DNA of 64,000 nt from Gnetum montanum (lineage: Eukaryota; Streptophyta; Gnetopsida; Gnetales; Gnetaceae): positions 392,432 through 456,431 of the forward strand of contig MNCI01004158.1 of NCBI GenBank assembly GCA_015680685.1, written 5' to 3'. The first letter of the stretch is position 1. Each line of letters starts with the position of its first letter. Position numbers and translations under genes: made by a program. The notes beneath the pieces were generated by a model. That model made no database searches and was not told where the DNA came from. It saw only the letters and a list, made by a program, of their open reading frames with translations. This document shows, one piece after another, positions 23,685 through 35,363 of the stretch.

Positions 23685-26535
23685 TCAAATGGTCCCAGGC
23701 AATGGAGGCTCTTAAGGCTCTAAAGGACCTTCTCCTACTTCGGGCACACATGGTTATCGAGGCAGTTGTTGTGGTTGTTTTGTTGCAGCTACAATTGCCA
23801 ATGGAAGATGGAAGGTGTCCAATAATGCCTTCATCTTCTTCTCCTTATTTTAGAGATCATTTGTGGTCCACGATGCTTCACCAATGTGGGCCAGAATGGA
23901 AATATCCCACGAATAAGGCATTGTAGGGAACAACTTCTTCACATTAACAAACTAAGCAGTGAACTATTTGCATTCGATGTTGAACACATTGAGTGCATTC
24001 TGCAACTCTTGGTAGTCATTCATTCTCTTGTCTAGGTTCTCAGTAGTTGATCTTTGATTAGTGAAATTCACTTTGAGAACCTCGAGTTCCACATTTGTAA
24101 TCTCAAGATTTTTCTTAGTCTCTTTATGGTGCTTGAACTTTGTCTTGTACAATAAGTATGAGCCAGCCACTTGCTTTTCCAACTCTGATTGCGGCTTTCT
24201 AGTAATCAGCATTGCCAAGTTTGCATATTAGAGGTTGGCAACCTCAATATATTTAGCCATTTTCTCTATTTGTAGCTCCTTCATGTGAATTTCAACCTTG
24301 TTATATTTGTTTGGCCCATCAAAGACAAGCTACCAGACATTGCCTCCTTGTTGGAGTTGTTGAAGGGCCTCCTTGACTTTTGCCTTTGCCAATTAGATGT
24401 GCTTCTCATTAATTTCTTTCTATAATCCCACCTAGTCCCTGTAGTGATCTTTTATCCTTTTAAACTTAAGGGCCTCATTTTTCTAAGTAGCAATCTCGAT
24501 TGCAAATTTCTAGTGCAAGGAATGGGCTTCCTCCATCAAGAGGTTTTTGTTTTTTGTTGTCAATCTCCTCAATTTAGTGTTCACCTTGGATAGTTGCTCC
24601 TATTTTGGATGGATAAATTCAGACATCTGTTACTTCTGCACATCAACATTCCACATGCGATGATTTTATGCAGTCATGGCCCCATTGTCCTGGTGCGTTT
24701 AGACCAAGTCCTTTTGGATGTTGTACATTGTGGAATTAGCTAAGAACTAGTCAAAGATTTCTAACTCCTTGGCTTTCTTAACCTCTTTGAGTTTCTTTTG
24801 AAGCTATTGAAAAGCTTCATCTTGTGTTATTGCTTGGTTGAGCAATGTGGGATCAACAAGGTGGGCTCTTAATTCAGCAACTTCCACAACCAAGCATTGA
24901 TTTTCTACTCTGGTTGTTTAAAGTTGCCCCTCTATGATGATGCATTTGCCCCTTACCTTGAGAAGCTCTGACTAGGTTACAGTGATGGTATTTAGAAGAT
25001 CAAAGACATCTGGAATCGGTTGCCCAGTTTCCACCAGTTAGTCTAGTAATTCCTCATGTTGGGCTGTGCTCAATCTTTCACTGACGATCCGTACAGATGT
25101 TTGCACATCTCTAAGTGTGAAAAATTTGGTATAAATGCTATAGGTGCATTGAGTGCTTTGGCCAGTTTGTTAGCAACCACTTCAACCATTGTCTCTTATC
25201 CATGGTGCTGCATCACTAGGATAGTTGCCTCTTCACCCTCCTCCAAATGCATATAAAAGGTAGTGACATTCCTAGAGATGTTTGGGAATTACTGCTATTG
25301 CAAGAGCGAAATCGTTACCTCTCGAATGCCTAGATTTAACCTTGTGGACACCTACATGCATTGGGCTAAGAAAATTGGTGCCCACCCTCCATCTGGCTTA
25401 TGGTTCGAGCTACTCATTGAGGTGGCTCATGGCTGGTCTGTATATAGATGGGTCACCACTACTCGTTCCTACTTAATGTTGCTACTATTGCAAGAGCTAC
25501 TCTTAGAGTTTGTGCATGCACTCAATGGTAGCACAAGACATTAGTGTTGTCTCATGATTGGGTGATGGAGTTGGTGGTTGTTGCTCCTCTTCTTGGATTA
25601 CCTTTGTAGGCACTTTGTCCTTCATCATCTCTACCTAGGAAGTGGTTGGAGCACATTAGACTGTGCAATTAGTGTAGTGAATTATGCCTTCCCTTTTGCA
25701 CAATTTTTTGATGAGGCATGGAAAGGGGAGTGCCTTCCTTCCATGTTCATTCTTTTTAATGCGCTTCTTTATCTTCCATTGCACAATTGATAGGGAATCT
25801 TTCACTTAGAGCAATGCACGCATTGGCAAAGAAGGTTGTGATTTTGCTAGGCCTCATCATTGGATTAATGTGAAAGGCTGCAATTTTGAAATATGCACAT
25901 TCTACCATGGTGAGCGCAACAAACTCCTTGTGGTCCACTCCATAACACCAGTGTGTTCATTCTTTCTTGATGCTTGGATTTTCCTGCATTGGAATTTCTG
26001 CAAGAGTGGCCCTAGTTTTAGGAAACCCAATGGCCTTAGAGATTTCTTTCATTGAGTAGGACATAGATATGCCCTTAAGTTTGACCATGGAATCAACCTT
26101 CCTATTGTTCTAGGAAAGGTATATCTCTTCCATGTACCACTTCCCATTAGAAGTGATGATGGGCCACATGGGATAGCTTTGCTGTTGAGTCTTAACTTCT
26201 AGAGAAGCAAACTCCAAGAAGGGTCCAAAGTTTAGCTCTTGAAGCACATATTTCTAAACCTTCTTGGATGTGATTTTCTTGAGGCAAGCATTCGTTAGGG
26301 TGACTTCAAGGTTTGGTCTTAGCCCTAGTGTCTCATCTCGGTGTGATTGTTCTATCTTGGTCACTTCAAGAATTTGTCTAACAAATTCCACTTCAAGCTG
26401 CTCAAGAAAAGATCTCGTTACATGGGTTTCTGCTACCTGATCTTGGGGCTATTCATGATCCCTTTTGGTTCTTGACCGTTTGTCCCTTGGTTGAGACAGT
26501 CCTCCCTCCTGTATGTTCTTTCTTTTTGGTGCCAT
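23685..26535 (-). pseudogene. Long coiled-coil ORF (additional ORF) of the Athila-like element, fullest copy
   Basis: Begins MAPKRKNIQEGG at 26535 with a basic patch (KRKN, DKRSRTKRD) that could be a nuclear signal. A globular-looking middle follows (about 26300-25700; WPIITSNGKWYMEE, MSYSMKEISKAIGFPK, ALSERFPINCAMEDK), then a long heptad-rich region (about 25050-23990) including LLDxLVETGQPIPDVFDLL and EITNVELEVLKVNF. It ends PEVGEGPLEPxEPPLPGTI and a stop at 23685. About 950 codons with many stops and some frame breaks. The same protein is seen at 4670-6340 and 11840-14580, always just upstream of an LTR. No transmembrane segment or signal peptide is visible. The family is not recognised; an env role is unsupported. 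Confidence 0.7.
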
Positions 26536-26669
26536 TTGTGATCACAACAAAACCAAGGATTAGCATGTGATATATAACTTATATCCTTTAGGTACCTTAT
26601 CTCATGGGACAGTTACACTTTGGCTAAGTTATGACATGGTAGATTAATTATTTTAATATTATTTAGTTT

Positions 26670-27740
26670 AGAAGATCACCAAAGTGTTTTGGAAGGATTT
26701 ACCTTCCTCAAATTGATGTTTTTCAATTGTGGGACTGTCTATAATTACCTTGTGGAAGAGGAAATCTCCTGGGCATGTGCTTTTGCACAAACTTCAAATT
26801 TAAGGCACTTGCCCAATACTCCTATAGGTGCAACAAGACTGTGCAATGGCCCTTCAAATGGTCATATATGCAGATGTCGCATCCATTATCTTTGTTTGTG
26901 GTTGAGTCTATAGCCTCACTTTCGTTAGCCACTTTTCTTGTTTGTTGAAAAGTGTTCTTGGCTATTTCTTGGTTCTGTATCCTTTGTTGATTGTGATCTC
27001 CTAGCTTATTTTGCATGATCCTCTTCTCAACCGTCTCAATGAGAGTTATAATGTTTTCATATATCCATTTGGACATCCTATTAAACTTTGCTTCAAGTTC
27101 ATCAATAGACTTTTGTATTGGCAAGGTTTGTTGTGGAATCACCCTATCGAGAGTGGTTTCATTCTCCTTACCATAGATTTGGACCTCCTTCTATTGAAGA
27201 GTTGGATCTCATTGATATTTCTCAACATTCTCCCATTTGCATATCTCTTCTTCTTCTTCTTTTGCCATACGCTTGATTAACTCTCTGATCTGATGGGCTT
27301 GGAGCTTGTAAAATTGCCTTGGGGCATACATCCCAAGGATCTCCCTTGTTTCATTATGAAGCCCATCTATGTTGTGGAAAAGTTACCTTTCCTCAAAGAA
27401 ACCATGGCCTAGGCATCTATTTAGTAAGGCATAATGTCTATCTAAGGCCATGTCCAAGGGTTCATGTTATTCTTGCTTCCACTCTTGGATTTGTCTCCTC
27501 AAATTGGACATCCTTGCATAGGTTTGGTATTTCTTGTTGAAAAGTTCTAGCATTGTGAACCATCATTGAATTGAATTCAGTCTCAACGATCAATACCAAA
27601 CTTTTTCTCTATCAATTAGTGTCCTAGGAAAGAGCTTAACCTTTTTCCACCCACTTTCAATGTTGTAGAAAGCACAAGCATCATGGAAGGACATTTCTAA
27701 TCATTCAACTGTGTGAGCATAGCTCCCAAGGCATAATTTG
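26670..27740 (-). pseudogene. Second gag segment occupying the RNase H/integrase position
   Basis: Minus-strand reading gives SFHDACAFYNIESGWKKVKL, then SNLRRQIQEWKQE-like and LDMALDRHYALLNRCLGHGF-like text, IRELIKRMAKEEEE, and IPQQTLPIQKSIDELEAKF. These match, in order, the gag at 30240-31130 (AFHNAYALQIVENEWKKLKL, SNLRKxIQGWKQE, AKEEEELRKRE, ALLIQKSILEIL). The two copies are clearly diverged. This one directly follows the truncated RNase H start (MNASNYALGAM), so the junction near 27715-27740 is a recombination between elements, not normal gene order. Confidence 0.65.
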
Positions 27741-28650
27741 ATGCGTTCATCATGATATGGAATGGTTTAGACCATTGAGGTTCTTGTAGAATTAGAGTTT
27801 CTATGAGCTTTTTCTTGAGTTACTAAAATGCCTTCACACATTCCTCAGTCTAGACAAACAAAGCATCCTTCTTTGTCAGCTCTACCAACAATTTAGTGAT
27901 CTTAGAGAAATTCTCTATGAATAGTTGGTAGTAGCTAGTGTGACCAAGGAATGGCTAAACATCTTTGATAGTTTTTGGCTAGTGAGTAATTCCTTGGATG
28001 AACCTTATTTTTTCAAGGTCCACCTCAATCCCTACTTGTGATTTTGTGTCCCAAGACAATGCCCTTCTAGACCATCAAATGGCTCTTTTGCCAATTGGGC
28101 TAAAGGTTGGTCTTCACACATCTTTTTAGCACTTTCTTAAGGTGGTCTAGGGCTTGCTCGAATGTAGTGCCATAGGTGGAGAATTCATCCATGAAGACTT
28201 CCATCCCGCTACCTATTTGCTATTGAAAGATGCTAAGGATAAGGCATCTTTTTGTATGCAAAAGTCCCCTAGGGACTTGTAAATGTTATTTTTGCCTGAT
28301 CCTTTGGTGTAATCTAAATTTGGTTATAACCACTATAACCATATAGAAAGTTATAGTAATAATGCACAAAGATAGCGTTCAACACCTAGTCCAAAAATGG
28401 CAATGGAAAATGATCTTTGTAAGTCACCATGTTCAATAGCCTGAAGTCAATACAAACCCTCCACTTACCACCTTTATTTAGTACTATCACAAGTGGGCTT
28501 ACCCATTCGCTATTTGTAATGAAATAGATGAACCTTGCCTTGAGGAGTTATTCAATCTCCTCCTTGATGATCTACTTGAGTTTGGGATTCAACCGCTGTT
28601 ACTACTACCTCTTTGGGTTTATGGAAGGATCTATATAGATGTGGTGCTAG
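27740..28650 (-). pseudogene. Reverse transcriptase (and start of RNase H), Athila-like
   Basis: Minus-strand translation shows EWVSPLVIVLNKGGKWRVCID, then a catalytic box reading FMDEFSTYG where FMDDFSVYG is usual (second Asp changed to Glu). LDHLKKVLKRCVKTNL, GIVLGHKITSRG and FVWTEECVKAF follow, then MMNASNYALGAM at the RNase H start. Frameshifts and stops are present. RNase H stops after about 10 residues of the domain, where gag-like sequence begins. It cannot work as an enzyme. Confidence 0.8.
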
Positions 28651-29400
28651 CATATCCTAGGATTAATCCTATTGAGTTCAGGGTATGACCAAGCAAAGGC
28701 TATTGGCCATTTGTTGATTACCTTTAACAACTTCTCTTTTTATTTAAGAGTAAGATTAACATTGATTATCACTAGTTTTCCATTATTTAGAAAAGCATAT
28801 TCCATGCCAACAAGTAGAGTTTTCAACTCTAAGGGCTCTTGTATAAAAATTTTAGGGATTTCCAACTCTTCCTAATTGGTGTCATCAGGTTCATCATCAA
28901 AGAGCTGGTGATGAAATTGCTCCAGTTCATTCATGCCTTCAACACAAACACTTGTCAACCTCTTAGTCAGTTCCGTGCAAATTATTGAGCCGCTATTAGA
29001 ATCAGCTATTAGCCACTGGGTGCCCTCCTATTCTATGGCTACTACATATAGGCACCTTTGAATTTCAAACACATCTGCACGCTATCTGCATGCTGTGATG
29101 GATGTGCTTTTTATGGACCATAGTTTTTGCACACAGTTGCACTCTATATCATTGTATGCAATGTATGGAAGTCTCTTCTTCTCTATCTTTTTAAATGCAT
29201 TTTCCTTGAAAATATCCAAGGAGAGGTCTTTAATTCTCAAGTGTGCATCAATGGTGCTTAACAAAGCATTTCCATGATGATTGGGAAGCCTCCCTTTCAA
29301 TTATTGACATGAATTATTAGGAAGTTAGCAAGATAGGACCACCCATAGATGGTGTTCATAATGTCCTCCACTAGTCCTAAGGGAACAATCATGGAGTAGT
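28651..29400 (-). pseudogene. Protease-RT linker region of the Athila-like element
   Basis: A decayed stretch between protease and RT. Short readable pieces such as LSLDIFKENAFKKIEKKRLPYI (minus, about 29200-29130) lie in several frames. This is the usual pol connector and has no recognisable domain. Confidence 0.45.
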
Positions 29401-29808
29401 CTACCAACTCAAGATGAATGTTGCTCTTCTTAAGTGGAGGTAAGCTCCAAGCTTTGTACTCTTATGAGAAATCAAATTTACACCAGAACCTAAATCTAGA
29501 AGAGATGTACAAGGTTCATTCCCAGCAATTTGTAGGTGAATAAGGGGACTTTCATGATCATATTTTTTCCTAGGAAGGTGGCCAGCCTTAATCCAATCAG
29601 TTACTGCATGGGTCAACATGATGGTATGCACTTTAGGAGGCATTTGGTTTGAAGGGCACTTGAAGGATGTGGATGTAGAGGATGAGGGAGAAGTAGGGCT
29701 ATCAATTGCATATGTATGTGGGGGATTTTTAAGACTATTGGTTTGGAAGAATGGTCTTTTTTGAGATTTGGTTTTTGAACCACTAGGCTGAGGAGTTCCT
29801 AGTGGCAT
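29401..29808 (-). pseudogene. Aspartic protease region of the Athila-like element
   Basis: A 135-codon open stretch contains TSLLDLGSGVNLISHKSTKLG. This matches the Athila-type retropepsin motif in which the catalytic triad is D-L-G rather than D-S/T-G. It is preceded by a Ser/Pro-rich linker (SPTSPSSSTSTSFKCPS) and ILMLTHAVTDWIKAGHL-like text. It lies between gag and RT as expected. Openness over 135 codons is notable in this decayed element, but the reading stops directly after the motif. Confidence 0.7.
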
Positions 29809-29826
29809 TACATTGTTACAATTGGG

Positions 29827-31880
29827 CTAGAATTTCATCTTGCATGGATGGAGCATATGGTAATTGAGTTGAGGATAGAGGGACATGTGTGGAAGGATGA
29901 GTAGGGTAGTGAGGAAATGAAGATTCCTCTCTTGGAAATTGGGCTCTGTAGTATTCAGGAGGGTAGTAATGATACTGGAATGAAGTGTGGTTGAAATAGT
30001 CATATAGAGAAATGGGTTGCTGAGCATAGTACCCATATGGATTAGGCTTCCGGTAAGGGTATTATTGCCTTGGTGGTGGCATTCCCCACCACTGTGGGTG
30101 TTACCTCTAATGGTACTACTCTTAAGGTTATGGTGGATCTCCACTTGAATAGTAGGCTTGTTATTGGTGGAACTGCTTGGGGTTGCCTTGAGGATAAGGC
30201 AACCTTCTTGGTGCTTGCCTTCTCTCCATTCTAGGATTTAAAGCATACACCCCAAACTCCTGCAAGTATGACATAATGGAATAACATCCCTTAAGATGTT
30301 CTTATTGGTAGATGTCACACCTACCATCATCATCTATTGTTAACTCCACAACCTTCTCTACTACAATAGCCTTGTCCTTACCCTTTTGGTGGGAACATTT
30401 AGCTTTCTTCCTTCTCTTGTGATCATGATGACTACTTTGCTCATTGGATTCCTTTGCTATTTTTAGAGTAATTTGGAACTTTTCATACAAAGAGTTCCAC
30501 ATTTTGTCTACATTAGCCAAAATTTCTAAAATAGATTTTTGAATTAACAAGGCCTTTCATTGTACCAGCTCATCAAGTGGTGCCTCCTCCTGATTGCCAT
30601 GGAATTAGACTTTCCTTTTTCTGATGGAAGGATCCCGATTGTACTCCTCTACAATTTCCCTTTTTCTCAACTCTTCTTCTTCTTTGGCAACGTACTCAAT
30701 CAGTCTTTCAATTTGATGGGCTCTAAGTTCTAAATGTCTCCCTTGGGCATAGACCCCAAGAGTCCTTGTCGTTTCTGTTCAGAGCCCATCTATGATATGG
30801 CAAAGCTACTCCCTTTGAGAATAACCATGGCTAGGACAATAGTGCAAAAGGGAATAGTACCTACCCATGGCTGCATCCAAGGGTTCATGTATTTCTTGTT
30901 TCCAACCTTGGATCTACTTTCTCAGGTTGGACACTCAAGAGTATGTTTGATTCTTGTTGTTGAAGAGTTCAAGCATCATATTTCTTCTATGGATTGATTC
31001 TAGCTCTAAGAACTGGTACCAACTTTCAACTTCTTTGATGCGCATCCTTAGGAATAGCTTTAACTTTTTTCATTCATTCTCCACGATCTGTAAGGCATAG
31101 GCATTGTGAAAGGCTTGAAGATGATTTTGTGAATCTAAGTTGTATCCCCCTCCAAACTTGGGGATATTGTTCATATCCAACCACTTGATTCTGCTATGTT
31201 TCACTTGCCTTGTTGGAATTCTCACTACCTCTACGATGTTCAGCATGTTTCGAGTTACAAGCAAAGGTTCATCATAGTCATGAACTTTGTGATGGCCATG
31301 ATGCCTCTGATGCCCTTTGCTATCCGTTCTTTTAAGATGGTGGACCTCCCTTGATTGCCCACACCCCTAATCTCAACTAGTTTGATGGGCCCTACAATCA
31401 TCTCTATCCCACCGGTCACCTCCATCACAATCACATCTTTCACGGCTTCAGTTGTAGCTAGAGGAGGAAGAAGAGGATGATGAAGGTGCAAAGGAAGAAG
31501 GACTAGCACCACCATGGTGCCTACCATCCTCTCTTTTGTGGTCATGGCCACGTTCATCATCATGATGCCTATCTTCATCTTTACCATGACTCCTACCTTT
31601 GGATACCCCATGATCATGGGACCTATTCTTACTTGAACCAGGATTGTTTACAGTGGATTGTAAATTTTTGTTCAAGCAAAACCAAGGATAGGAGAGTCAG
31701 TGAATTGAGAATCCCAAAAGAAGGGATCCTCACTATCATTTTGGCCCAACAAGAACAAGGAATTATTAAACTATTTTCCCTTTGAAGCTTCATAATGCTT
31801 CTCCTATTGTCAATATCTTTTGCATTATGCCTCAGTGGGATGGTAATCTCAAGATTTTTGGTCCTACACAACATATTTAG
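29827..31880 (-). pseudogene. gag of the Athila-like element
   Basis: Structural capsid gene remnant. The N-terminal part (31680-31270) is rich in His, Asp, Arg and Ser (RHHDDERGHDHKRE, then a run of Ser). The capsid-like part (31264-30560) reads FGGGYNLDSQNHLQAFHNAYA, WKKLKL and IERLIEYVAKEEEELRKRE. Then come a Lys-rich segment (30430-30380) and GRCDIYQxEHLKGCYSIM, which may be a degenerate zinc knuckle, and a Pro/Tyr-rich tail to 29830. Broken by many stops and frameshifts. Confidence 0.7.
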
Positions 31881-32100
31881 CTTGAAGCCCTTGGATGCCC
31901 AACCTCATAAGAGTTTGGAGCAACATTATAGGGATTGATCGATCGGGCGATAAAACAATGTTGCTCTCCATGTCCCTCCATTACATTTATTCATCCTAAT
32001 GTACTATGAATGTGAAATCTAGCACATACTCATTGGGATGAGTATATATCACTTTGCATTGTTGGGGCACTAACTATCTTGACCGTTCATTTCTTTGTTG

Positions 32101-32571
32101 ATTGGATGTATACTCATACTTATGTTTGCTATTTAATTGATGTTAATTAATTATTTAGAAACATTAAAATAAATTGCATGAATATTAAATGCATAAGGAA
32201 ACAATTAATCTATGCCAAGTGTTGTAAGGTTTGGTCATAAAAGCTTGCCTTTATTGTCATTCAGACTAAGGTGTGTAGCTCCATTAGTGCTTGAATAAAG
32301 ATTATTACACTTATTTGACTCCTACTACGGGCACTTAAGAAAATATTCTTACTACTGGAAAGAAAAACTATAAGAGCTTCGCTACAACAATTAAAGACTG
32401 TCATAAATGCAACAAGTAAGCGTACATTTATAGGTGAAAATAGGGGGCCACATGGATGGGTACACGTCAACATGGCAAACCCCATGTTGATGGGATCACA
32501 TCAATGAGATCCCATTAACAGGGTCGGGTTGATGGCATTCCATCAACACGGCCCAACAATGCGACTCATTA
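32101..32571 (-). repeat. Truncated 5' LTR of the minus-strand Athila-like element
   Basis: 471 bp aligning with 22990-23436 of the other LTR, including ctatttaattgatgttaatt, cttgaataaagat and the gttgatggg motifs. About 400 bp at the left (the R/U5 end and primer-binding site in element orientation) have been lost. The 220 bp to its left (31880-32100) match nothing else I can see. Confidence 0.8.
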
Positions 32572-32576
32572 GGCAA

Positions 32577-33261
32577 TTCAAGGGACCTTTGTTTGGAGTG
32601 ATGGTAAGGTGCTTGTTTCTCATGCTAAAGACTTAGGCTCGAGCTTGGGCATAAAGTCAAAGAGGTTAGGCCTTCGCTTAAGTACCAATCCTCCTAGGAT
32701 CCCACTTAGTAGGATAAGCATTGTAGCTCTAGGTGATGATCCTTTTTTACTTTTTTGTAATTTAGTTTATTTCCTTTGGCTATGTTAATGCATTTGAATA
32801 GCTCTTGTTTTGTGATTTTGAAACTTATATGTTCTAGATAGATTGTGATGAAGCAATGGTACAATTTTGAAACATTTTTACAATTAACCATGGTGACATC
32901 ATTTTTGCTAGGAAGCATCGTACACTACATTGAAAGTTTTTAAATAATCTTTATTGTTTAAAAATTATGGTTTTCCCACTACAATAGGCTACATATTTTT
33001 TGTGCCTTGTGGAATACAATAGGCTAGATTTGATTTTATTCATACCCTAATGGTTACTACACATAATGCATCACACCATCTCTATAATGAACAAGTTAGG
33101 TTTGTATCTAGGGGCTATTGCTATGTTTCTATCTTGTTTATTATAATGTTTATTATATTTCTTTTTTCTCCTTGAAAATGTTCTTTTTAGCCAATATATT
33201 TTAACATTGCACGATTAGTGGTATTTTATCCCTTATGACATTTCTTTTATTAGCAAATAGA
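32577..33261. other. AT-rich sequence, nothing recognised
   Basis: No domain or repeat partner found in either strand. Confidence 0.35.
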
Positions 33262-33400
33262 CATTGGGACTACTAGTACAACCCCTTATTATATAGCAAG
33301 GTAGATGTCACTCACTAAACAAGAGTGTCATACCACAAGGCTGCTCCACTGCTACCATACTCATAAGTAGAGGTAGGAATTGAATTGGCAACCTTATGAA
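33262..33400 (-). mobile_element. SINE-like repeat, copy 2
   Basis: On the minus strand: box-B-like ccaattcaattcctacc, then cttgtggtatgacactcttg, then catctaccttgctata and a 3' part gggttgtac. This is the reverse complement of blocks in copy 3 (33710-33870), with block order matching copy 1. Confidence 0.5.
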
Positions 33401-33709
33401 ATTTTTTATATTATAATTATCCCATATGTTTTTTTAGTTCTGACATAGCGAGTCGTTGGACCCCTTTGGTAGGATTTTAATCTAATGTGTGATGTTGTAA
33501 AGTTTGATCCTCTTCAAAAATACTTGATTGTATTTCCCTACAACATATACATGATATATATTTTTTTGAACTACTGCTTACTTACATATTCCTTGATAGA
33601 AAATAAGTTAATGAATTGGCCCTCTTAACATGAATCAAGGACATATAGGCAAATACAAAAAGAAGGAACCAAATTATAAGTGTTATGGGAGGTACACATG
33701 AGAACTAAT

Positions 33710-33870
33710 ATGTAGTGTAGTGGCCACAACACTCATTTCTCATTTAGGAGATTGTGAGCTTGATTCTAACATTTGCTTATGGATATGACAATGATGTAAT
33801 AGCTTTATGGTATAACACTCTTGTCTAATGGGTCAAATCTACCTTGTTATATGGGTAGGGGTTGTGTTAC
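33710..33870 (+). mobile_element. SINE-like repeat, copy 3
   Basis: Starts near tagtgtagtggccacaacac (box-A-like), then gtgagcttgattctaac (box-B-like), tttatggtataacactcttg, atctaccttgttatatgggt and agggttgtgttac. It faces copy 2 in inverted orientation at about 310 bp distance. Confidence 0.5.
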
Positions 33871-34098
33871 CAACCTAAGTAAATAGGGGATAAAAAGAAA
33901 ACTAGAGGAGACCACTATAATTTATGCTTCTATTGGAGATATGTGCCTTAAATAATATATGTGTTAGGGATGTTTTTCCTTTGTAAGGCCTACCAAAATA
34001 ATATTTTTGGGCACACTATCATATATCTTTTCTAAGTAAATAAAGATCATATGTACATTTTTTTTAATGTTTGAAAATGAAAATGGAAATGAAAATGC
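33871..34098. other. AT-rich sequence, nothing recognised
   Basis: Short stretch between the SINE-like copy and the LINE remnant, without recognisable content. Confidence 0.3.
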
Positions 34099-35363
34099 TT
34101 AACTATGTCCTTGGGAGATCATAAAGGGTCTATAGAACAAAAATATTTTATTACAAGGCTGTGATATGGTTATGATGAGTCTTGAACACCTCATCAAGAA
34201 AATGAACAAAATTGAAACCTCCAACTCAAAAAAATATGGTAAAGTTATTGATTGAATATAATATTTAAGTCTAAGAGCATTAAAGAAATGACAATATAGA
34301 AAGATATACTCTTCATCTTCCACTATTGCATGTATACAAAATCTATAGATGTGTTGTTCTCTTTGAAGATTAATCCATCTACCTATTTCAATCAATAAAT
34401 AATAAGATCCCACATAAGCCTATGTGATTGCTACCTTACTTGTCTAAAAATAGTAGTAGATAAATAAGTAGGTATTTTTGTTAAGATCCTACTCAAATTT
34501 GTTGCAAATTAAATTTATGTTTGCCACATGGTTGTTTCCACATGTTCTTTAATGTCTTCTATTTGATCCTTATTTTTAGATTCTTAAAGCTTAAATTTAA
34601 ATCTTGATCTTCAATATTCCATTTTTGAAATCATTTTTTTTCATCATTGAACCATCCTTTTTCCTAAGTGACCTTATAAACTTTAGGTGCATACTACGCC
34701 TAGCAAGCATCTTTTTATAACACTAGAAATTTTTGAAGAGCTGTAATTTCTATAGGTAGCATATCTACTTCTACTAATAAAATATCATACGGACTTTGAG
34801 CCTTTGCTTGAAGTTCCTATAATAAAAATTATTTTTGAATATATTCTAAATATTTTCTTTGCACTGTAGGTAAATTGGATTACCAAGTTTTACATTCGTA
34901 TAATAAAACTAACTAAATAAGTTAATTGTGCATTTTCTTATGAATAGTCCATGCCCAAATTTTTTCTTATGCACATTTACTACAAATTGAATATAAAGTA
35001 TGTATATTATTTGAAACTCTTTGAGTAATACAATCTTGCTAAGAATATCTATTTGAAACTAAGATGCCTAAATACTTGTATGAGTAGACTATTTTAGTTA
35101 TCTTTAACCCAATATAAAAATTATCTAGAAAATATCTTATATCACACCATCATTTTGACTTTGGTAACATTGACTTTCATCCCTTTGACAAAATAAAAGT
35201 CATCCAAAATTTGAAGCATAAACTTCATTTGAGCTTCAATTTTTGCTATAAGAACTACATCATCAACAAATATTAAAATATTTATAGGAAAATCTCCAAC
35301 TTTAATAGAATCCAATGCAATAAAGGACATCCATTTTTCTAATTTGTTAATGAAGATGCCAAA
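34099..35363 (-). pseudogene. Non-LTR retrotransposon (LINE) ORF2 remnant
   Basis: Minus strand, 35330-35142: GDFPINILIFVDDVVLIAKIEAQ followed by LQILDDFYFVKGMKVNVTKVKMMV. This is the LINE RT catalytic box (normally FADD, here FVDD) and the following GxxVNxxKTK motif. Downstream (34413-34250) EIGRWINLQREQHIYRFCIH and VEDEEYIFLYCHFFNALR correspond to the C-terminal region that plant LINEs carry, normally RxCxxC...EDExHFxxxCPxY. Many stops and frameshifts. The 5' part is missing where an LTR fragment begins at 35364. Confidence 0.78.

Larger units (their letters stand above)
22587..32571 (-). mobile_element. Athila-like Ty3/gypsy element on the minus strand, nearly end to end
   Basis: Outer ends are TGATGAGC (22587) and ACTCATTA (32571, one change from ACTCATCA). 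The flanks GACAA (22582-22586) and GGCAA (32572-32576) differ at one base, as expected for an old 5-bp target duplication. Minus-strand order: truncated 5' LTR (32571-32101), gag (about 31880-29827), protease (29808-29401), RT (about 28650-27740), a second gag segment (27740-26670), coiled-coil ORF (26535-23685), 3' LTR (23436-22587). RNase H is cut short and integrase is missing. Numerous stops mean it is not autonomous. Confidence 0.8.

Noticed and set aside
25056-25938. Plus-strand open frames of 60-93 codons at 25.0-26.0 kb
   Set aside because: They lie opposite the minus-strand coiled-coil ORF, whose sequence is matched by two other copies in the window.
23685-26535. Coiled-coil ORF considered as a retroviral-like envelope gene
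   Set aside because: The position fits, but there is no signal peptide, no transmembrane helix and a heptad-rich composition, so the call was kept neutral.
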